Shown: positions 17,462 through 26,102 of the stretch, one piece after another
Layout: every line of letters starts with the position of its first letter
How positions within the stretch are numbered: position 1 is the first letter of the stretch
The notes under the pieces: generated by a model
Seen by the model: the letters and a program-made list of their open reading frames with translations, nothing else
Databases searched by the model: none
What the model was told of the DNA's origin: nothing
Source of the DNA: Streptomyces sp. 3214.6
Lineage (GTDB): Bacteria > Actinomycetota > Actinomycetes > Streptomycetales > Streptomycetaceae
NCBI RefSeq assembly: GCF_900129855.1
Contig: NZ_LT670819.1
Location: 62,001-126,000, forward strand
DNA: 64,000 nt
Direction of reading: 5' to 3'
Program-made: the position numbers and the translations under genes

Positions 17462-18814
17462 TCAGCCCTTGCGGTGCTTCGCGGCGACGTCCTCGGCGAG
17501 CTTCTGCCCCTTGTCCAGGGCCGCGTTGACCGATGTACGGCCGGCGATGGCCGCGCTGACTTCCTGGGCCACCTTGGTGCCGAGGTCGGGGAACTCGGGG
17601 ATGGCGACGAACTGCACGCCGACGGCGGGCCGCGGCTGTACGCCGGGGTTGTTGGGGTCGGCGCTGTTGATCGCGTCAACGGTCGGCTGCGCGAAGGCGG
17701 AGGCGGCCTTCACATAGGCGGCGTTCTTGTACGTCGAGGCCCGCTTGCCCGCCGGGACCCGGGCCCAGCCGAGTTCCTTGCCCACCAGCTCTTCGTACTG
17801 CTTGCTGGAAGCCCATTCGATGAACTTCGCCGCGGCGTCCTGGTGCTTCGATGCCTTCTGGATGCCCCAGGCCCAGGAGTACAGCCACCCCGAGCTCTTG
17901 GTCTTGTCCACCGGCGCCTGGACGTAGCCGACCTTGCCCGCGACGGGCGAGCCGGCGGCCTCCACCGACCCGGCGGCCGACGTGGCGTCGTACCACATCG
18001 CCGTCTTGCCCTGGGTGAAGCTGTTCAGGCACTCGGTGAAGCCGGCCTGCGGGGCACCGGCCTCGCCGTGCTTGCGCACCAGGTCGACGTAGAACTTCGT
18101 GGCCTTGGTGAAGCCCTCGCCGTTGACCTCGGCCTTCCAGTCCTTGCTGAACCAAGTGCCGCCGAAGGTGTTGACCACGGTCGTCAGCGGAGCGAACAAC
18201 TGACCCCAGCCCGGCTGGCCGCGCAGGCAGATGCCCTTCATGCCGGACTCGGCGCCGTCCGCCTTGGCCGCCAGGTCGGCGACCTGCTGCCAGGTGGGCT
18301 TGGCCGGGACGGTCAGCCCCTTCTCCTGGAAGACGTCCTTGCGGTACATGAGGAACGACGACTCGCCGTAGAAGGGTTCGGCGTAGAGCTTGCCGTCCGG
18401 GCCCTTGAGTCCGGCCTCGATGGGGCGCAGGATGTCGCTCTGGTCGAAGGCGGCGTCCTTGGCGACGGTGCCGTCCAGCGGGGCGAGCCAGCTGTTCTTG
18501 GCGTAGATCGGCGCCTCGAAGTTGCTGATCGAGGCGATGTCGTAGGTGCCGGCCTGGCTGGAGAACTCCTGGCTGATCTTGTCCCGGACGTCGTTCTCGG
18601 GCAGCACGGTGTAGTTGACCTTGATGCCGGTCTGCTTGGTGAAGTACTTCGCGGTCAGCTTCTGCAGGTCGAGCATCTGCGGGTTGTTGACCATCAGGAC
18701 GTTCACCGACTTGCCGTCCCCGCTGCCGGACCCACCGCCGGCACCGGCGCAGCCGGTGGCGATCAGAGCGACGGCGGCGGCGCCGGACACGAGGGCGATT
18801 CTGCGCGATGCCAT
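17462..18814 (-). CDS. extracellular polyol/sugar-binding lipoprotein of the ABC importer
   Basis: The 450-residue lipoprotein precursor has the basic start MASRRIALVSG, a hydrophobic core and the lipobox ATGC, so the mature protein begins at Cys22 and is anchored outside the membrane. The rest fits solute-binding family 1, with segments such as AEPFYGESSFLMYRKDVF and the C-terminal hinge region. The early motif MVNNPQMLDLQKLTAKYF resembles mannitol/sorbitol-binding SmoE-like proteins. It is the first gene of the importer-dehydrogenase operon. The promoter region carries one of the two 24-bp repeats (18941-18964). Confidence 0.9.
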   Translation of the reverse strand: MASRRIALVSGAAAVALIATGCAGAGGGSGSGDGKSVNVLMVNNPQMLDLQKLTAKYFTKQTGIKVNYTVLPENDVRDKISQEFSSQAGTYDIASISNFEAPIYAKNSWLAPLDGTVAKDAAFDQSDILRPIEAGLKGPDGKLYAEPFYGESSFLMYRKDVFQEKGLTVPAKPTWQQVADLAAKADGAESGMKGICLRGQPGWGQLFAPLTTVVNTFGGTWFSKDWKAEVNGEGFTKATKFYVDLVRKHGEAGAPQAGFTECLNSFTQGKTAMWYDATSAAGSVEAAGSPVAGKVGYVQAPVDKTKSSGWLYSWAWGIQKASKHQDAAAKFIEWASSKQYEELVGKELGWARVPAGKRASTYKNAAYVKAASAFAQPTVDAINSADPNNPGVQPRPAVGVQFVAIPEFPDLGTKVAQEVSAAIAGRTSVNAALDKGQKLAEDVAAKHRKG

Positions 18815-18940
18815 GAGAGAGACCCCTCTGTTGCGTGAGGTAGGAGGACCACGACGGCCGCGTGCGGGTTCCGCTCTGACGACGCCGGGCAGTTGATCGT
18901 CACGCTGAGCGACAGCAAACGTGGAACAGCGTGTGTCGAA

Positions 18941-18964
18941 CTTGTTAAGGCTTGTTTTTAGTTG
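18941..18964 (-). promoter_or_regulatory. 24-bp operator repeat, importer side
   Basis: The complement of this 24-bp stretch matches 19091-19114 at 22 of 24 positions. The two copies are inverted relative to each other, one facing each operon, within the 345-bp divergent region between the binding protein and the kinase. The DeoR regulator encoded in the kinase operon is the likely ligand. The region holds no other gene. Confidence 0.7.
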
Positions 18965-19090
18965 CGTTTACGTGGGACGTCAATGGGTCAGCGGCATGTT
19001 TTCGGATCGTTGCCTGCTCGCATCCTCCGCCAGAAACAGGTCTCCTGCCTGCAGCGACAGCAACGACGCCATTGACATCCCACCGATTCC

Positions 19091-19114
19091 CAACTAAAAA
19101 CAAGCGATAACAAG
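19091..19114 (+). promoter_or_regulatory. 24-bp operator repeat, kinase side
   Basis: This copy begins CAACTAAAAACAAGC and ends TAACAAG, and matches the complement of 18941-18964 except at two positions. It lies 46 bp upstream of the FGGY kinase start, where a bound repressor would block that promoter. A weaker relative, CAGCTAAAACCAAG, lies at 23474-23487 just after the module. Confidence 0.7.
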
Positions 19115-19159
19115 CACGCAATACTCACCTCACGGAGGGTGAGATCGAGAGGGACACTC

Positions 19160-20563
19160 ATGTCAGAGGCTCTGCTGGTAGGTGTGGATGTCGGCACCAC
19201 GTCGTGCAAGGTCACGGTGTGCACCGCCGAGGGCCGCGAGGTCACGAACGCAAAGGCCCCCCTGACCTGGCAGGTGACGCCCGAGGGGGTCGAGGTCGCT
19301 CCCTCGGCGATCCTGGACGCGGTCGCCGCCGCTACCGCGTCCGCCCTGGCCGAGGCACCGCCTGGCGAAGTGATGGCCGTGGGCGTGGCGAGCATGGGCG
19401 AAGCGGGTGTCCTGCTGAATGGTCGAGGAGAACCGCTCGCCCCCGTGATCGCCTGGCACGACGACCGCGATCGTGCCCTGGCCGACCGTATCGGACGTGA
19501 GCTGGGAGCAGCAGAGTTCACCGGCGCCACCGGGCTGCCCGTCATCCCGCAGTGGTCGCTTTCCAAGCACCGCTGGCTGGTCGAGCATCATCCGCACTCG
19601 GCCGAGGCGGTGCGCAGGTTCGGCATCGCCGAGTGGGTGGTGCGCGCGCTGGGCGGCGAGGAGGCGAGCGAGTACTCCCTCGCCTCCCGTACCGGCTGGC
19701 TGCGCCTCGACACCGCTCAGTGGTGGCCGGAGGCGCTGGACTGGTCGGCGGCGCGCCCGTCACTGCTGCCGCCGCTCGTGCGAGCCGGTTCCCCGCTGGG
19801 ACGCGTGAACGCCTCCTGGGCACCCGCGCGCCTGGCCGGTGCCGTCCTCACCGTTGCCGGGCACGACCATCTCGCCGCCGCCGTCGGAGCCGGCGCCGTA
19901 CGCGACGGCGACCAGCTCGACTCCTGCGGTACCGCGGAGGCTCTCGTGCGCACCGTACCGGCGCCCCTGCAGCCTGCCCTGGTCCGGCGCCTCGTGGCGG
20001 CCGGGGTGACGGTGGGACACCACGCCGTGCCCGGACGTCTGTCGGTGCTCGGTGACACGCGCGGCGGGCTGTTGCTGCAGAACGTTCAGCGGCTTCTCGG
20101 CTTCGGTTCCGCCGAACTCGTCGACTTCGACACGCGGGCTCTCGCCTGCCCCACAGGTTCACTGACCGCCGACCTGGAGGACGACGGCAATGTGGTCCTG
20201 CGCGGCATCGGACGCGACGCCAGTCCGGCCCAGCTGTGGCACGCCGCCCTGCGCTCGGCCGCCGACCGTGCCATCAGGATGGACGCGGACATGTCCGCAG
20301 TGCTCGGCCCGCACCAGCGCACGGTCATGACCGGCGGCTGGTCGCGCAGCAGGGCGGTGCGCCAGCTGCGCGGCGATGCCTGGAAGGACGTGATCGTCGC
20401 CCAGGTGCAGGAAGCAGGCGGCCGCGGCGCTGCCCTGCTGGGCGGCTGCGCCGCGGGACTCTACCCGGGCCCCGAGGACCTGCCGCCGGCTCCCGTGACG
20501 GCGGACCCAGCTGTCGGGCAGCGGCCCCTGGCCTCGTCTGCCATGCCGGGCAGCACCCGATGA
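19160..20563 (+). CDS. FGGY-family carbohydrate kinase
   Basis: The 467-residue kinase has the N-terminal phosphate loop GVDVGTTSCKVTV, the substrate segment IAWHDDRD, the conserved GHDHLAAAVGAG with the likely catalytic Asp, and a C-terminal GGWSRSRAVRQ adenosine motif. It should phosphorylate a sugar or ketose. I chose the ATG at 19160 over the upstream in-frame start at 19139 because the GVDVGTTS motif then begins at the usual distance and GAGAGGG precedes it. It begins the right-pointing half of the polyol module. FGGY kinases such as fuculokinase act at C1, which would fit a ketose-1-phosphate intermediate for the PfkB enzyme downstream. Confidence 0.87.
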   Translation: MSEALLVGVDVGTTSCKVTVCTAEGREVTNAKAPLTWQVTPEGVEVAPSAILDAVAAATASALAEAPPGEVMAVGVASMGEAGVLLNGRGEPLAPVIAWHDDRDRALADRIGRELGAAEFTGATGLPVIPQWSLSKHRWLVEHHPHSAEAVRRFGIAEWVVRALGGEEASEYSLASRTGWLRLDTAQWWPEALDWSAARPSLLPPLVRAGSPLGRVNASWAPARLAGAVLTVAGHDHLAAAVGAGAVRDGDQLDSCGTAEALVRTVPAPLQPALVRRLVAAGVTVGHHAVPGRLSVLGDTRGGLLLQNVQRLLGFGSAELVDFDTRALACPTGSLTADLEDDGNVVLRGIGRDASPAQLWHAALRSAADRAIRMDADMSAVLGPHQRTVMTGGWSRSRAVRQLRGDAWKDVIVAQVQEAGGRGAALLGGCAAGLYPGPEDLPPAPVTADPAVGQRPLASSAMPGSTR

Positions 20564-20660
20564 ACCCATCACCCTCAACAGACCGCGGCAGGGCGGACGT
20601 CCGGCACAATCCGGTGGACCCAAAGGACCTCATGCAGGCCCAGCACGACGAGGTGCCGAT

Positions 20661-21539
20661 ATGACGAAGCCATCCCCCTCACAAGGGGACGGGCTACCGA
20701 TGCCGACAACGAAGGACCCTTATATGACCACGGATGCGACGTCGGCCCGAGAGCCCTCCGGTGCCTCGGGGCGTGCGCAGTACGCCGAGGAGCGCCACCA
20801 GGTTCTCGTGCAGACCGTCCGCAGCCAGGGGCGCCTGGATGCCGGAGCCATGGCGGAGCAGTTGCGCGTGTCCACAGAGACCATCCGCAAGGACCTCCTG
20901 CTCCTCGAACGACAGGGCCTGCTGCGCCGCGTGCACGGCGGAGCGATCGCCATCGAAGATCTGGCATTCGAACCAGCCGTGTCCAGCCGTACCAGCAACG
21001 AAGCGGAGAAGCGCCGTATCGCACAGGCAGCACTGGCCGAGATTCCCCGCGAGGGGGCCGTCTTCATCGACGCGGGATCCACCACGACCATGCTGGCCGA
21101 GCTGTTCCCCGCAGACCGAGAGCTGACGGTCTTCACCAACACGCTGACCATCGCCCTCGCCCTGGTCAGCCGCCCCCGTCTGAGCGTGCACACACTCGGT
21201 GGCCGGGTGCGCGCCCGTACCTTCGCCGAAGTCGACAACTGGGCCGTGCGGGCGCTGTCGGAGATCCGGGTCGACGTCGCCTTCCTGGGTACCAACGCGA
21301 TCTCCAGCGAACGCGGGCTGAGCACACCCGACGAGTCCGAAGCCACGGTCAAACGGCTCATGCTCTCCGCAGCACGCCGCCGGATCCTGCTCGCCGATAG
21401 CACCAAGCACGACCGCACCAGTCTGTTCAAGTACGGCAACCTCTCCGACATCGACCTGCTCATCACCGACGACGGCCTGTCCCAGCCGGACGCCCGCCGC
21501 CTGGAGGCTGCTGGGCTCAAGCAGGTGATCCGCGCGTGA
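20661..21539 (+). CDS. DeoR/GlpR-family transcriptional repressor
   Basis: The N-terminal DeoR helix-turn-helix reads RLDAGAMAEQLRVSTETIRKDLLLLERQGLLRRVHGGA. The C-terminal sugar-phosphate sensor domain has DAGSTTTMLAE, TNTLTIA and FLGTNAIS. Members typically respond to a phosphorylated intermediate of the pathway they control. The ATG at 20661 has GAGGTG 5-6 nt upstream; an ATG at 20724 with AAGGA is an alternative. It overlaps the pfkB start by GTGA. It is the likely ligand of the 24-bp repeats at 18941 and 19091. Confidence 0.9.
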   Translation: MTKPSPSQGDGLPMPTTKDPYMTTDATSAREPSGASGRAQYAEERHQVLVQTVRSQGRLDAGAMAEQLRVSTETIRKDLLLLERQGLLRRVHGGAIAIEDLAFEPAVSSRTSNEAEKRRIAQAALAEIPREGAVFIDAGSTTTMLAELFPADRELTVFTNTLTIALALVSRPRLSVHTLGGRVRARTFAEVDNWAVRALSEIRVDVAFLGTNAISSERGLSTPDESEATVKRLMLSAARRRILLADSTKHDRTSLFKYGNLSDIDLLITDDGLSQPDARRLEAAGLKQVIRA

Positions 21540-22477
21540 TCGTCACTCTCACCCCCAATCCCAGCGTCGACCGCACCCTCGTGGTCGACCAGCTGGCCCT
21601 CGGCGCTGTGCAACGCGCCAGCTCCGGCTGGAGCGAGCCCAGCGGCAAGGGAGTGAACGTCTCCCTGGCCCTGCGCACCCACGGCATCGCCACCCGAGCG
21701 GTACTGCCCATAGGCGGGCTTAACGGCACACGACTCGCAGCGATGCTGGACGAGGCCGGCATCGACCACGTGAACGTGCCTATCACAGGCAACATCCGCA
21801 CCAACGTCAGCATCCTGGAACCCGACGGCAAGGTCACCAAGGTCAACGAACCAGGCCCGACACTGTCGGCCGACGAGGTCGAGGCACTGCTCGACGCAAC
21901 GCTCAGAGCAGCGGCCCAGGCCTCCTGGCTGGTGGGCTCCGGAAGCCTCCCGCACGGCGCATCCCCGGACCTGTACGCCCGGCTGGTTCAGAGGGCACAC
22001 GAAGCCGGCCTGCGGGTCGCGATCGACAGCTCCGGCCCGCCGCTCCTCATGGCTCTGCCTTCCGGGCCCGATCTGATCAAGCCCAACGCGCATGAGCTCG
22101 CCGAGGCGGCCGGTAGGCCCGTCACCACGGTCGGCCAGGCCATCGTCGCGGCCCGCAGCCTCCAGGAACGAGGAGCCCGGACGGTCCTGGCCAGCCTGGG
22201 AGCGGACGGCGCACTCCTGGTCGAAGAAGGCTCGGTCCTGCATGCCGAGGTGATCGTCGAAAACACGCAGAGCGCCGTCGGTGCGGGCGATGCCCTGCTA
22301 TCGGGATTCCTCGCAGGCGGCGCCTCAGGACAACTCGCGCTGCGAACGGCTCTCACCTGGGCGGCCACCGCACTCCAACAGCCCGGCACGCTGCTGGGAG
22401 CCGACATCGACGAGGACAGCTTCAAGCTGATCTTCCACGACCGCCCCCAGCCGCTCCGGCGGCTGCGCGCCGACTGA
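21536..22477 (+). CDS. PfkB-family hexose/ketose-phosphate kinase (1-phosphofructokinase-like)
   Basis: The 313-residue kinase starts MIVTLTPNPSVDRTLVVDQL, as in 1-phosphofructokinases and tagatose-6-phosphate kinases, and has the second signature around VGAGDALLSGFLAGG with the catalytic Asp. It starts at a GTG overlapping the repressor stop (21536-21539). It should make a 1,6-bisphosphate for the aldolase gene 61 nt downstream. The usual fru operon has a PTS permease here; this locus has an ABC importer and an FGGY kinase, so the substrate may be a different ketose phosphate, such as tagatose or sorbose phosphate. Confidence 0.87.
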   Translation: MIVTLTPNPSVDRTLVVDQLALGAVQRASSGWSEPSGKGVNVSLALRTHGIATRAVLPIGGLNGTRLAAMLDEAGIDHVNVPITGNIRTNVSILEPDGKVTKVNEPGPTLSADEVEALLDATLRAAAQASWLVGSGSLPHGASPDLYARLVQRAHEAGLRVAIDSSGPPLLMALPSGPDLIKPNAHELAEAAGRPVTTVGQAIVAARSLQERGARTVLASLGADGALLVEEGSVLHAEVIVENTQSAVGAGDALLSGFLAGGASGQLALRTALTWAATALQQPGTLLGADIDEDSFKLIFHDRPQPLRRLRAD

Positions 22478-22538
22478 CACCGGGCCCCGTCTGCCCCATC
22501 CCGCCATCCCCCTCCCCTTTTTTCTCTGGAAGGACGTC

Positions 22539-23384
22539 ATGCCTCTCATCGGCACCGGACACACCGTGACGGCCGCCGCGGCCGCCAGGCAGGGCGCGGC
22601 CGCGTTCAACGTCATCCAACTCGAACACGCCGAAGCCATCATCGCCGGTGCCGAAGCCGCCCACGCTCCGGTCATCCTGCAAATCAGCGAGAACGCGGTC
22701 CGCTACCACGGCGCCCTGGCACCGATCGCGCGCGCCGTCCTTGCCGCCGCCGAAGCCGCCGAGGTCGCGGTCTCGGTTCACCTCGACCACGCCACCAGCG
22801 TCCCCCTGGTCCACGAAGCGATCGCCCTGGGCCTGAACTCGGTGATGTTCGACGCCTCCACCCTCAGCTACGCCGACAACGTCCAGGCCACCGCCGACGT
22901 CGTCCGCCTGTGCCACGACTCCGGGGTGTGGGTCGAGGCCGAACTCGGCGAGGTCGGCGGCAAGGACGGCGTCCACGCCCCAGGCGCCCGTACCGACCCC
23001 GCCGAGGCCGCTGCCTACGCCGCCGCCACCGGCGTGGACGCCCTGGCCGTGGCCGTCGGCACGTCCCACGCGATGCTCACCCGGGACGCCTGCCTGGACT
23101 TCGACCTCATCCACGCCCTGCACGAAGCCGTTCCCGTCCCCCTGGTCCTGCACGGCTCCTCCGGCGTGTCCGATGCCGACCTGGCCCAGGCGGTGGCGCA
23201 CGGCATGACCAAGATCAACATAGCGACGCACCTCAACAACGCCTTCACCTCAGCCGTCCGCGACCACCTCACGACACATCCCGCCACGGTGGACACCCGG
23301 AAGTACCTCGGAGCCGGCCGGGGCGCCGTTGCGGCCGAAGTCGCCCGCCTTCTCGGCATCCTGCACCCCGTGCCCGCGGCATAA
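22539..23384 (+). CDS. class II fructose/tagatose-bisphosphate aldolase
   Basis: The 281-residue class II aldolase has zinc ligands in VHLDHATS and later His residues (GTSHAM, VLHGSSGV), the glycine-rich phosphate site, and VEAELGEVGG. It cleaves a ketose 1,6-bisphosphate to dihydroxyacetone phosphate and glyceraldehyde 3-phosphate. GGAAGG lies about 8 nt before the ATG. Length and sequence fit the GatY/KbaY-like shorter aldolases as well as FbaA, so a tagatose-type substrate is plausible. It ends the polyol module and is followed by a strong hairpin. Confidence 0.88.
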   Translation: MPLIGTGHTVTAAAAARQGAAAFNVIQLEHAEAIIAGAEAAHAPVILQISENAVRYHGALAPIARAVLAAAEAAEVAVSVHLDHATSVPLVHEAIALGLNSVMFDASTLSYADNVQATADVVRLCHDSGVWVEAELGEVGGKDGVHAPGARTDPAEAAAYAAATGVDALAVAVGTSHAMLTRDACLDFDLIHALHEAVPVPLVLHGSSGVSDADLAQAVAHGMTKINIATHLNNAFTSAVRDHLTTHPATVDTRKYLGAGRGAVAAEVARLLGILHPVPAA

Positions 23385-23389
23385 AGACC

Positions 23390-23432
23390 CCGGTGCGGGC
23401 GGAACTCCCCCCCTGACCGCCGCCCGCACCGG
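23390..23432 (+). terminator. hairpin terminator after the aldolase gene
   Basis: CCGGTGCGGGCGG (23390-23402) pairs perfectly with 23420-23432, giving a 13-bp GC-rich stem with a 17-nt loop that begins 6 nt after the stop codon. Confidence 0.7.
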
Positions 23433-23660
23433 CTCAAACCGGGTGACCAAACCCTTGACAACCCAACGAAACACAGCTAAAACCAAGTAAAAGCAATTAG
23501 AGAAGCATCTACTCGCAGATGCTTGACGCTAAGAGTGACCGACAGGTCGTAAGCGGCGGCCCGATCAGGGCCTGGTAGTCCCCGTCCCGTTGCCGCTTCC
23601 CACAGACCTAGGCGGCGGTCCACACACTCGCCGCGTCCCAGTCCCGGAAGCGCTCCTCCC

Positions 23661-24230
23661 ATGACTTCCACCATCGCAACCGCCGTGCCGGGTCTCCCTC
23701 GCCCCGCCGCGCTCCGTGACCGCCCAGGCAGGAGCAGCCGCCGCCCGGCCCCCGCCGCGCCTCACAGGCCCGAATCACCTGCCTCTCCCGCCGGCGAGGA
23801 ACATCACGCTGTCGTGGCGGTGCCGGCCGATGCGTGCCGGATTCGCGAGGTCCGGCACTTCGCCTCGGCGGTTCTGGCCCAGTGGGGAGTGGTCGGCGAC
23901 GACCTCGACTCCTGTCTCCTCATCGTCGGCGAACTGGCCGGCAACTCCGCCCAACACGGGCGAGCCGACCTCACCGTGGCCCTGTCCTTGCGGGGGCGCT
24001 GCCTTCACATCGATGTCACGGACCATGGCGCAGCCGTGGAGCCTCACACCGCAGGCACACCATCCGCTGCCGGTGAGCACGGTCGCGGACTGGCCATCGT
24101 GCAGGCCCTCTCGGACCGATGTGAGACGCAGCAGCAACCATCCGGATGGCGAACCCGAGCCAGCCTGCGCGTCACACCTGCCGTCCGGGACCGCCGTCCG
24201 GCCGGGTCCGGCTTGCCCATCCCTGTCTGA
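23661..24230 (+). CDS. HATPase_c protein of the RsbW anti-sigma type
   Basis: The 189-residue protein has a Pro/Arg-rich, probably unstructured first 45 residues and then a small ATPase domain. The N-box is ELAGNSAQHG and the G-box HGRGLAIVQAL. This fits the single-domain anti-sigma kinases abundant in Streptomyces, which phosphorylate anti-sigma antagonists. No convincing ribosome-binding site precedes the ATG at 23661, so the true start may lie further in. There is no sigma factor or antagonist gene beside it. Confidence 0.75.
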   Translation: MTSTIATAVPGLPRPAALRDRPGRSSRRPAPAAPHRPESPASPAGEEHHAVVAVPADACRIREVRHFASAVLAQWGVVGDDLDSCLLIVGELAGNSAQHGRADLTVALSLRGRCLHIDVTDHGAAVEPHTAGTPSAAGEHGRGLAIVQALSDRCETQQQPSGWRTRASLRVTPAVRDRRPAGSGLPIPV

Positions 24231-24323
24231 GCGACCGCGCAACCCGCCGAACCGCGCGGTGCCGTCCGAGTTCCTGACCGGCCCGCGTACGCGCCGAGTT
24301 TGCGTCAAGTCGGGGCCAGGCAT

Positions 24324-24372
24324 ACTTCCGTCGCTTCGGCCCCCCGGGGGGAAGGACGGAGGCGACGGAAGT
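24324..24372. terminator. bidirectional hairpin between convergent genes
   Basis: ACTTCCGTCGC (24324-24334) pairs perfectly with GCGACGGAAGT (24362-24372). The loop contains a second CCCCCC/GGGGGG stem. It lies between the ends of the HATPase gene and the convergent SDR gene. Confidence 0.65.
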
Positions 24373-24381
24373 ACGGCTCTG

Positions 24382-25158
24382 TCAGTAGTGGATCGGCCCG
24401 CGCATCCCACCGCTGGGGACGACCGGGTCGCCGTTGAGGGCGACGCTGCGGGGGCTGGCGAGGAAGGCCACCACGTCCGCTACCTCCTCGGCGGTCACCA
24501 TGCGGCCGATGGACACCATCGACGCGGCCAGGCGCTCCGCCTCGTCAGTCGAGATGCCCCGGTCATCGGCCAGTGCCCGGATGTGCCGTTCCGAGGTCTC
24601 GGTGCGGGTCGGTCCCGGGTGCAGGACGACGACGTTGACCCCGTGAGGGCCGAGTTCGTCGGCGAGGTTCTTGGTCATGGCCGCCACCGCGACGTTGCGG
24701 ACCGACCCCACCAGAGAGCTGGTCTGGCGTGCGGCGATTCCGCCGATGTTGATGATGCGGCCCCAGCCCTGCTCCCGCATCAGTGGGGCGAAGGCGCGGG
24801 CGGTGCGCAGGTAGCCGCGTACCTTGACGTTGAGCTCGGTCTCGAAGTCGGTTTCGGGGATACCGGTGTTGGGCCGGGCCGCCGCGTTGACGAGGATGTC
24901 GGCGCCTCCGAGCTGTTCGACGACGCTGCGGGCCATCTCCGCCACTGACGCGTCGTCACCGGTGTCCGCGGGCACGGCGATCACACGGCGCCCGCTGTCG
25001 GCTGCGATCTTCTCCGCTGCGCTCTGCAGTGCGTCCCGGTTCCGGGCGACGAGCGCCACGTCCGCTCCTTCCGCGGCCAGTGCACGGGCGACGGCGAGGC
25101 CGATGCCCCTGCTGCCGCCGGTGACGACGGCTCGCCGGCCGTTGAGCTGCAAATCCAT
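24382..25158 (-). CDS. SDR-family protein with atypical active site
   Basis: The 258-residue SDR has the cofactor motif TGGSRGIG and NAAARP in place of NNAG. In the region where classical SDRs have Tyr-x-x-x-Lys the sequence reads SSLVGSVRNVAVAAMTK, with no Tyr at the expected place. The fold is clear; catalytic competence is less so. It is the last gene of the left-pointing operon led by the CoA-transferase, 11 nt after the dehydrogenase gene. Confidence 0.82.
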   Translation of the reverse strand: MDLQLNGRRAVVTGGSRGIGLAVARALAAEGADVALVARNRDALQSAAEKIAADSGRRVIAVPADTGDDASVAEMARSVVEQLGGADILVNAAARPNTGIPETDFETELNVKVRGYLRTARAFAPLMREQGWGRIINIGGIAARQTSSLVGSVRNVAVAAMTKNLADELGPHGVNVVVLHPGPTRTETSERHIRALADDRGISTDEAERLAASMVSIGRMVTAEEVADVVAFLASPRSVALNGDPVVPSGGMRGPIHY

Positions 25159-25169
25159 GGGAATGTCCT

Positions 25170-26102
25170 TCAGTCGTTTGACGGGTGGGGCAAGGGGGCG
25201 CCGGCGATGGCATCGAGGATCTCCTGCTGCCTGCGGTCGCGGGCCGCGGTATATCCGCTGTAGCGGGACAGCCCGTAGGTGTCCTCGACGAGTTGAACGA
25301 CCTTCTCGCGCAGCATGACGGGACGCTCCTCGTCCGGTATGCCTGGGGCGCCGACCGCGAGGAGGCCGCGGTAGCCGGCCGGTCCGCCGCCGAGATGGAG
25401 GCCGAGGAAGGGGCCGAGCGCGGCCCAGCGCAGACCGAGCGAGCTGCGGACGATCAGATCGAGTTCGGCCGGTGAGACCACTCCGTCCAGCACCAGTTCG
25501 GCGGCTCGCCGGGCGAGCACGTTCTGCAGCTCGGTGGCGACGAACCCCCGCACCTCCTTGTGCTCGACCACCGGAGTGCGGCCGACCGACCGGTAGAACT
25601 CCACGGCCCGGTCCACGGCGGCCTGTGAGGTCCGCTCGCCCGGCACCACCTCCACCAGCGGCATGCCGTAGGGCGGGTTCAGGGGGTGGGCGACCAGGAT
25701 CCGATCGGCGTGTTCCAGGCTCTTCGTGAACACGCCGGCGGGAATCTGGGAGGTGGAGCTGAGGAAGATTGCGTGACTCGGGGCCGCGGACAGCGCCTGT
25801 GCGGCGGTCCGTGCCTTGAACTCCTCGTTCTCTGGGCCGCTCTCCTGAATGACGTCGGCTCCGTAGACGGCCTCGGTGAGGTCCACGACCAGGCGGACCC
25901 GCTCGTGAAGGCGATCGGTGTCCAGCCCTTGGGCGGCCAGGGCGGGAGCGGCGGCGGTCAGCGCGTCCCGCACCGCCTCGGCCAGGTCCGGCCGGGGATC
26001 GGTCACTCGCACGTCAAGGCCGTGCGCGGCGAACAGTGCCGTCCAGGACAGTCCGATGGTGCCCGCGCCGATGATCGCAGCAGTCCTGAACGGTGCGCTC
26101 AT
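25170..26102 (-). CDS. 3-hydroxyacyl-CoA dehydrogenase family (L-carnitine dehydrogenase/lambda-crystallin-like)
   Basis: The 310-residue protein has the N-terminal NAD site IIGAGTIGLSW, the acidic switch TDPRPDL, the conserved SSTSQIPA and the catalytic HPLNPPYGMPLVEVVPG. The C-terminal helical domain is of the short kind seen in lambda-crystallin and L-carnitine dehydrogenases. It is predicted to oxidise a 3-hydroxy acid or its CoA ester. The ATG overlaps the stop of the upstream gene (ATGA at 26099-26102). In company with a CoA-transferase it suggests a pathway for an unusual hydroxy acid. Confidence 0.87.
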   Translation of the reverse strand: MSAPFRTAAIIGAGTIGLSWTALFAAHGLDVRVTDPRPDLAEAVRDALTAAAPALAAQGLDTDRLHERVRLVVDLTEAVYGADVIQESGPENEEFKARTAAQALSAAPSHAIFLSSTSQIPAGVFTKSLEHADRILVAHPLNPPYGMPLVEVVPGERTSQAAVDRAVEFYRSVGRTPVVEHKEVRGFVATELQNVLARRAAELVLDGVVSPAELDLIVRSSLGLRWAALGPFLGLHLGGGPAGYRGLLAVGAPGIPDEERPVMLREKVVQLVEDTYGLSRYSGYTAARDRRQQEILDAIAGAPLPHPSND

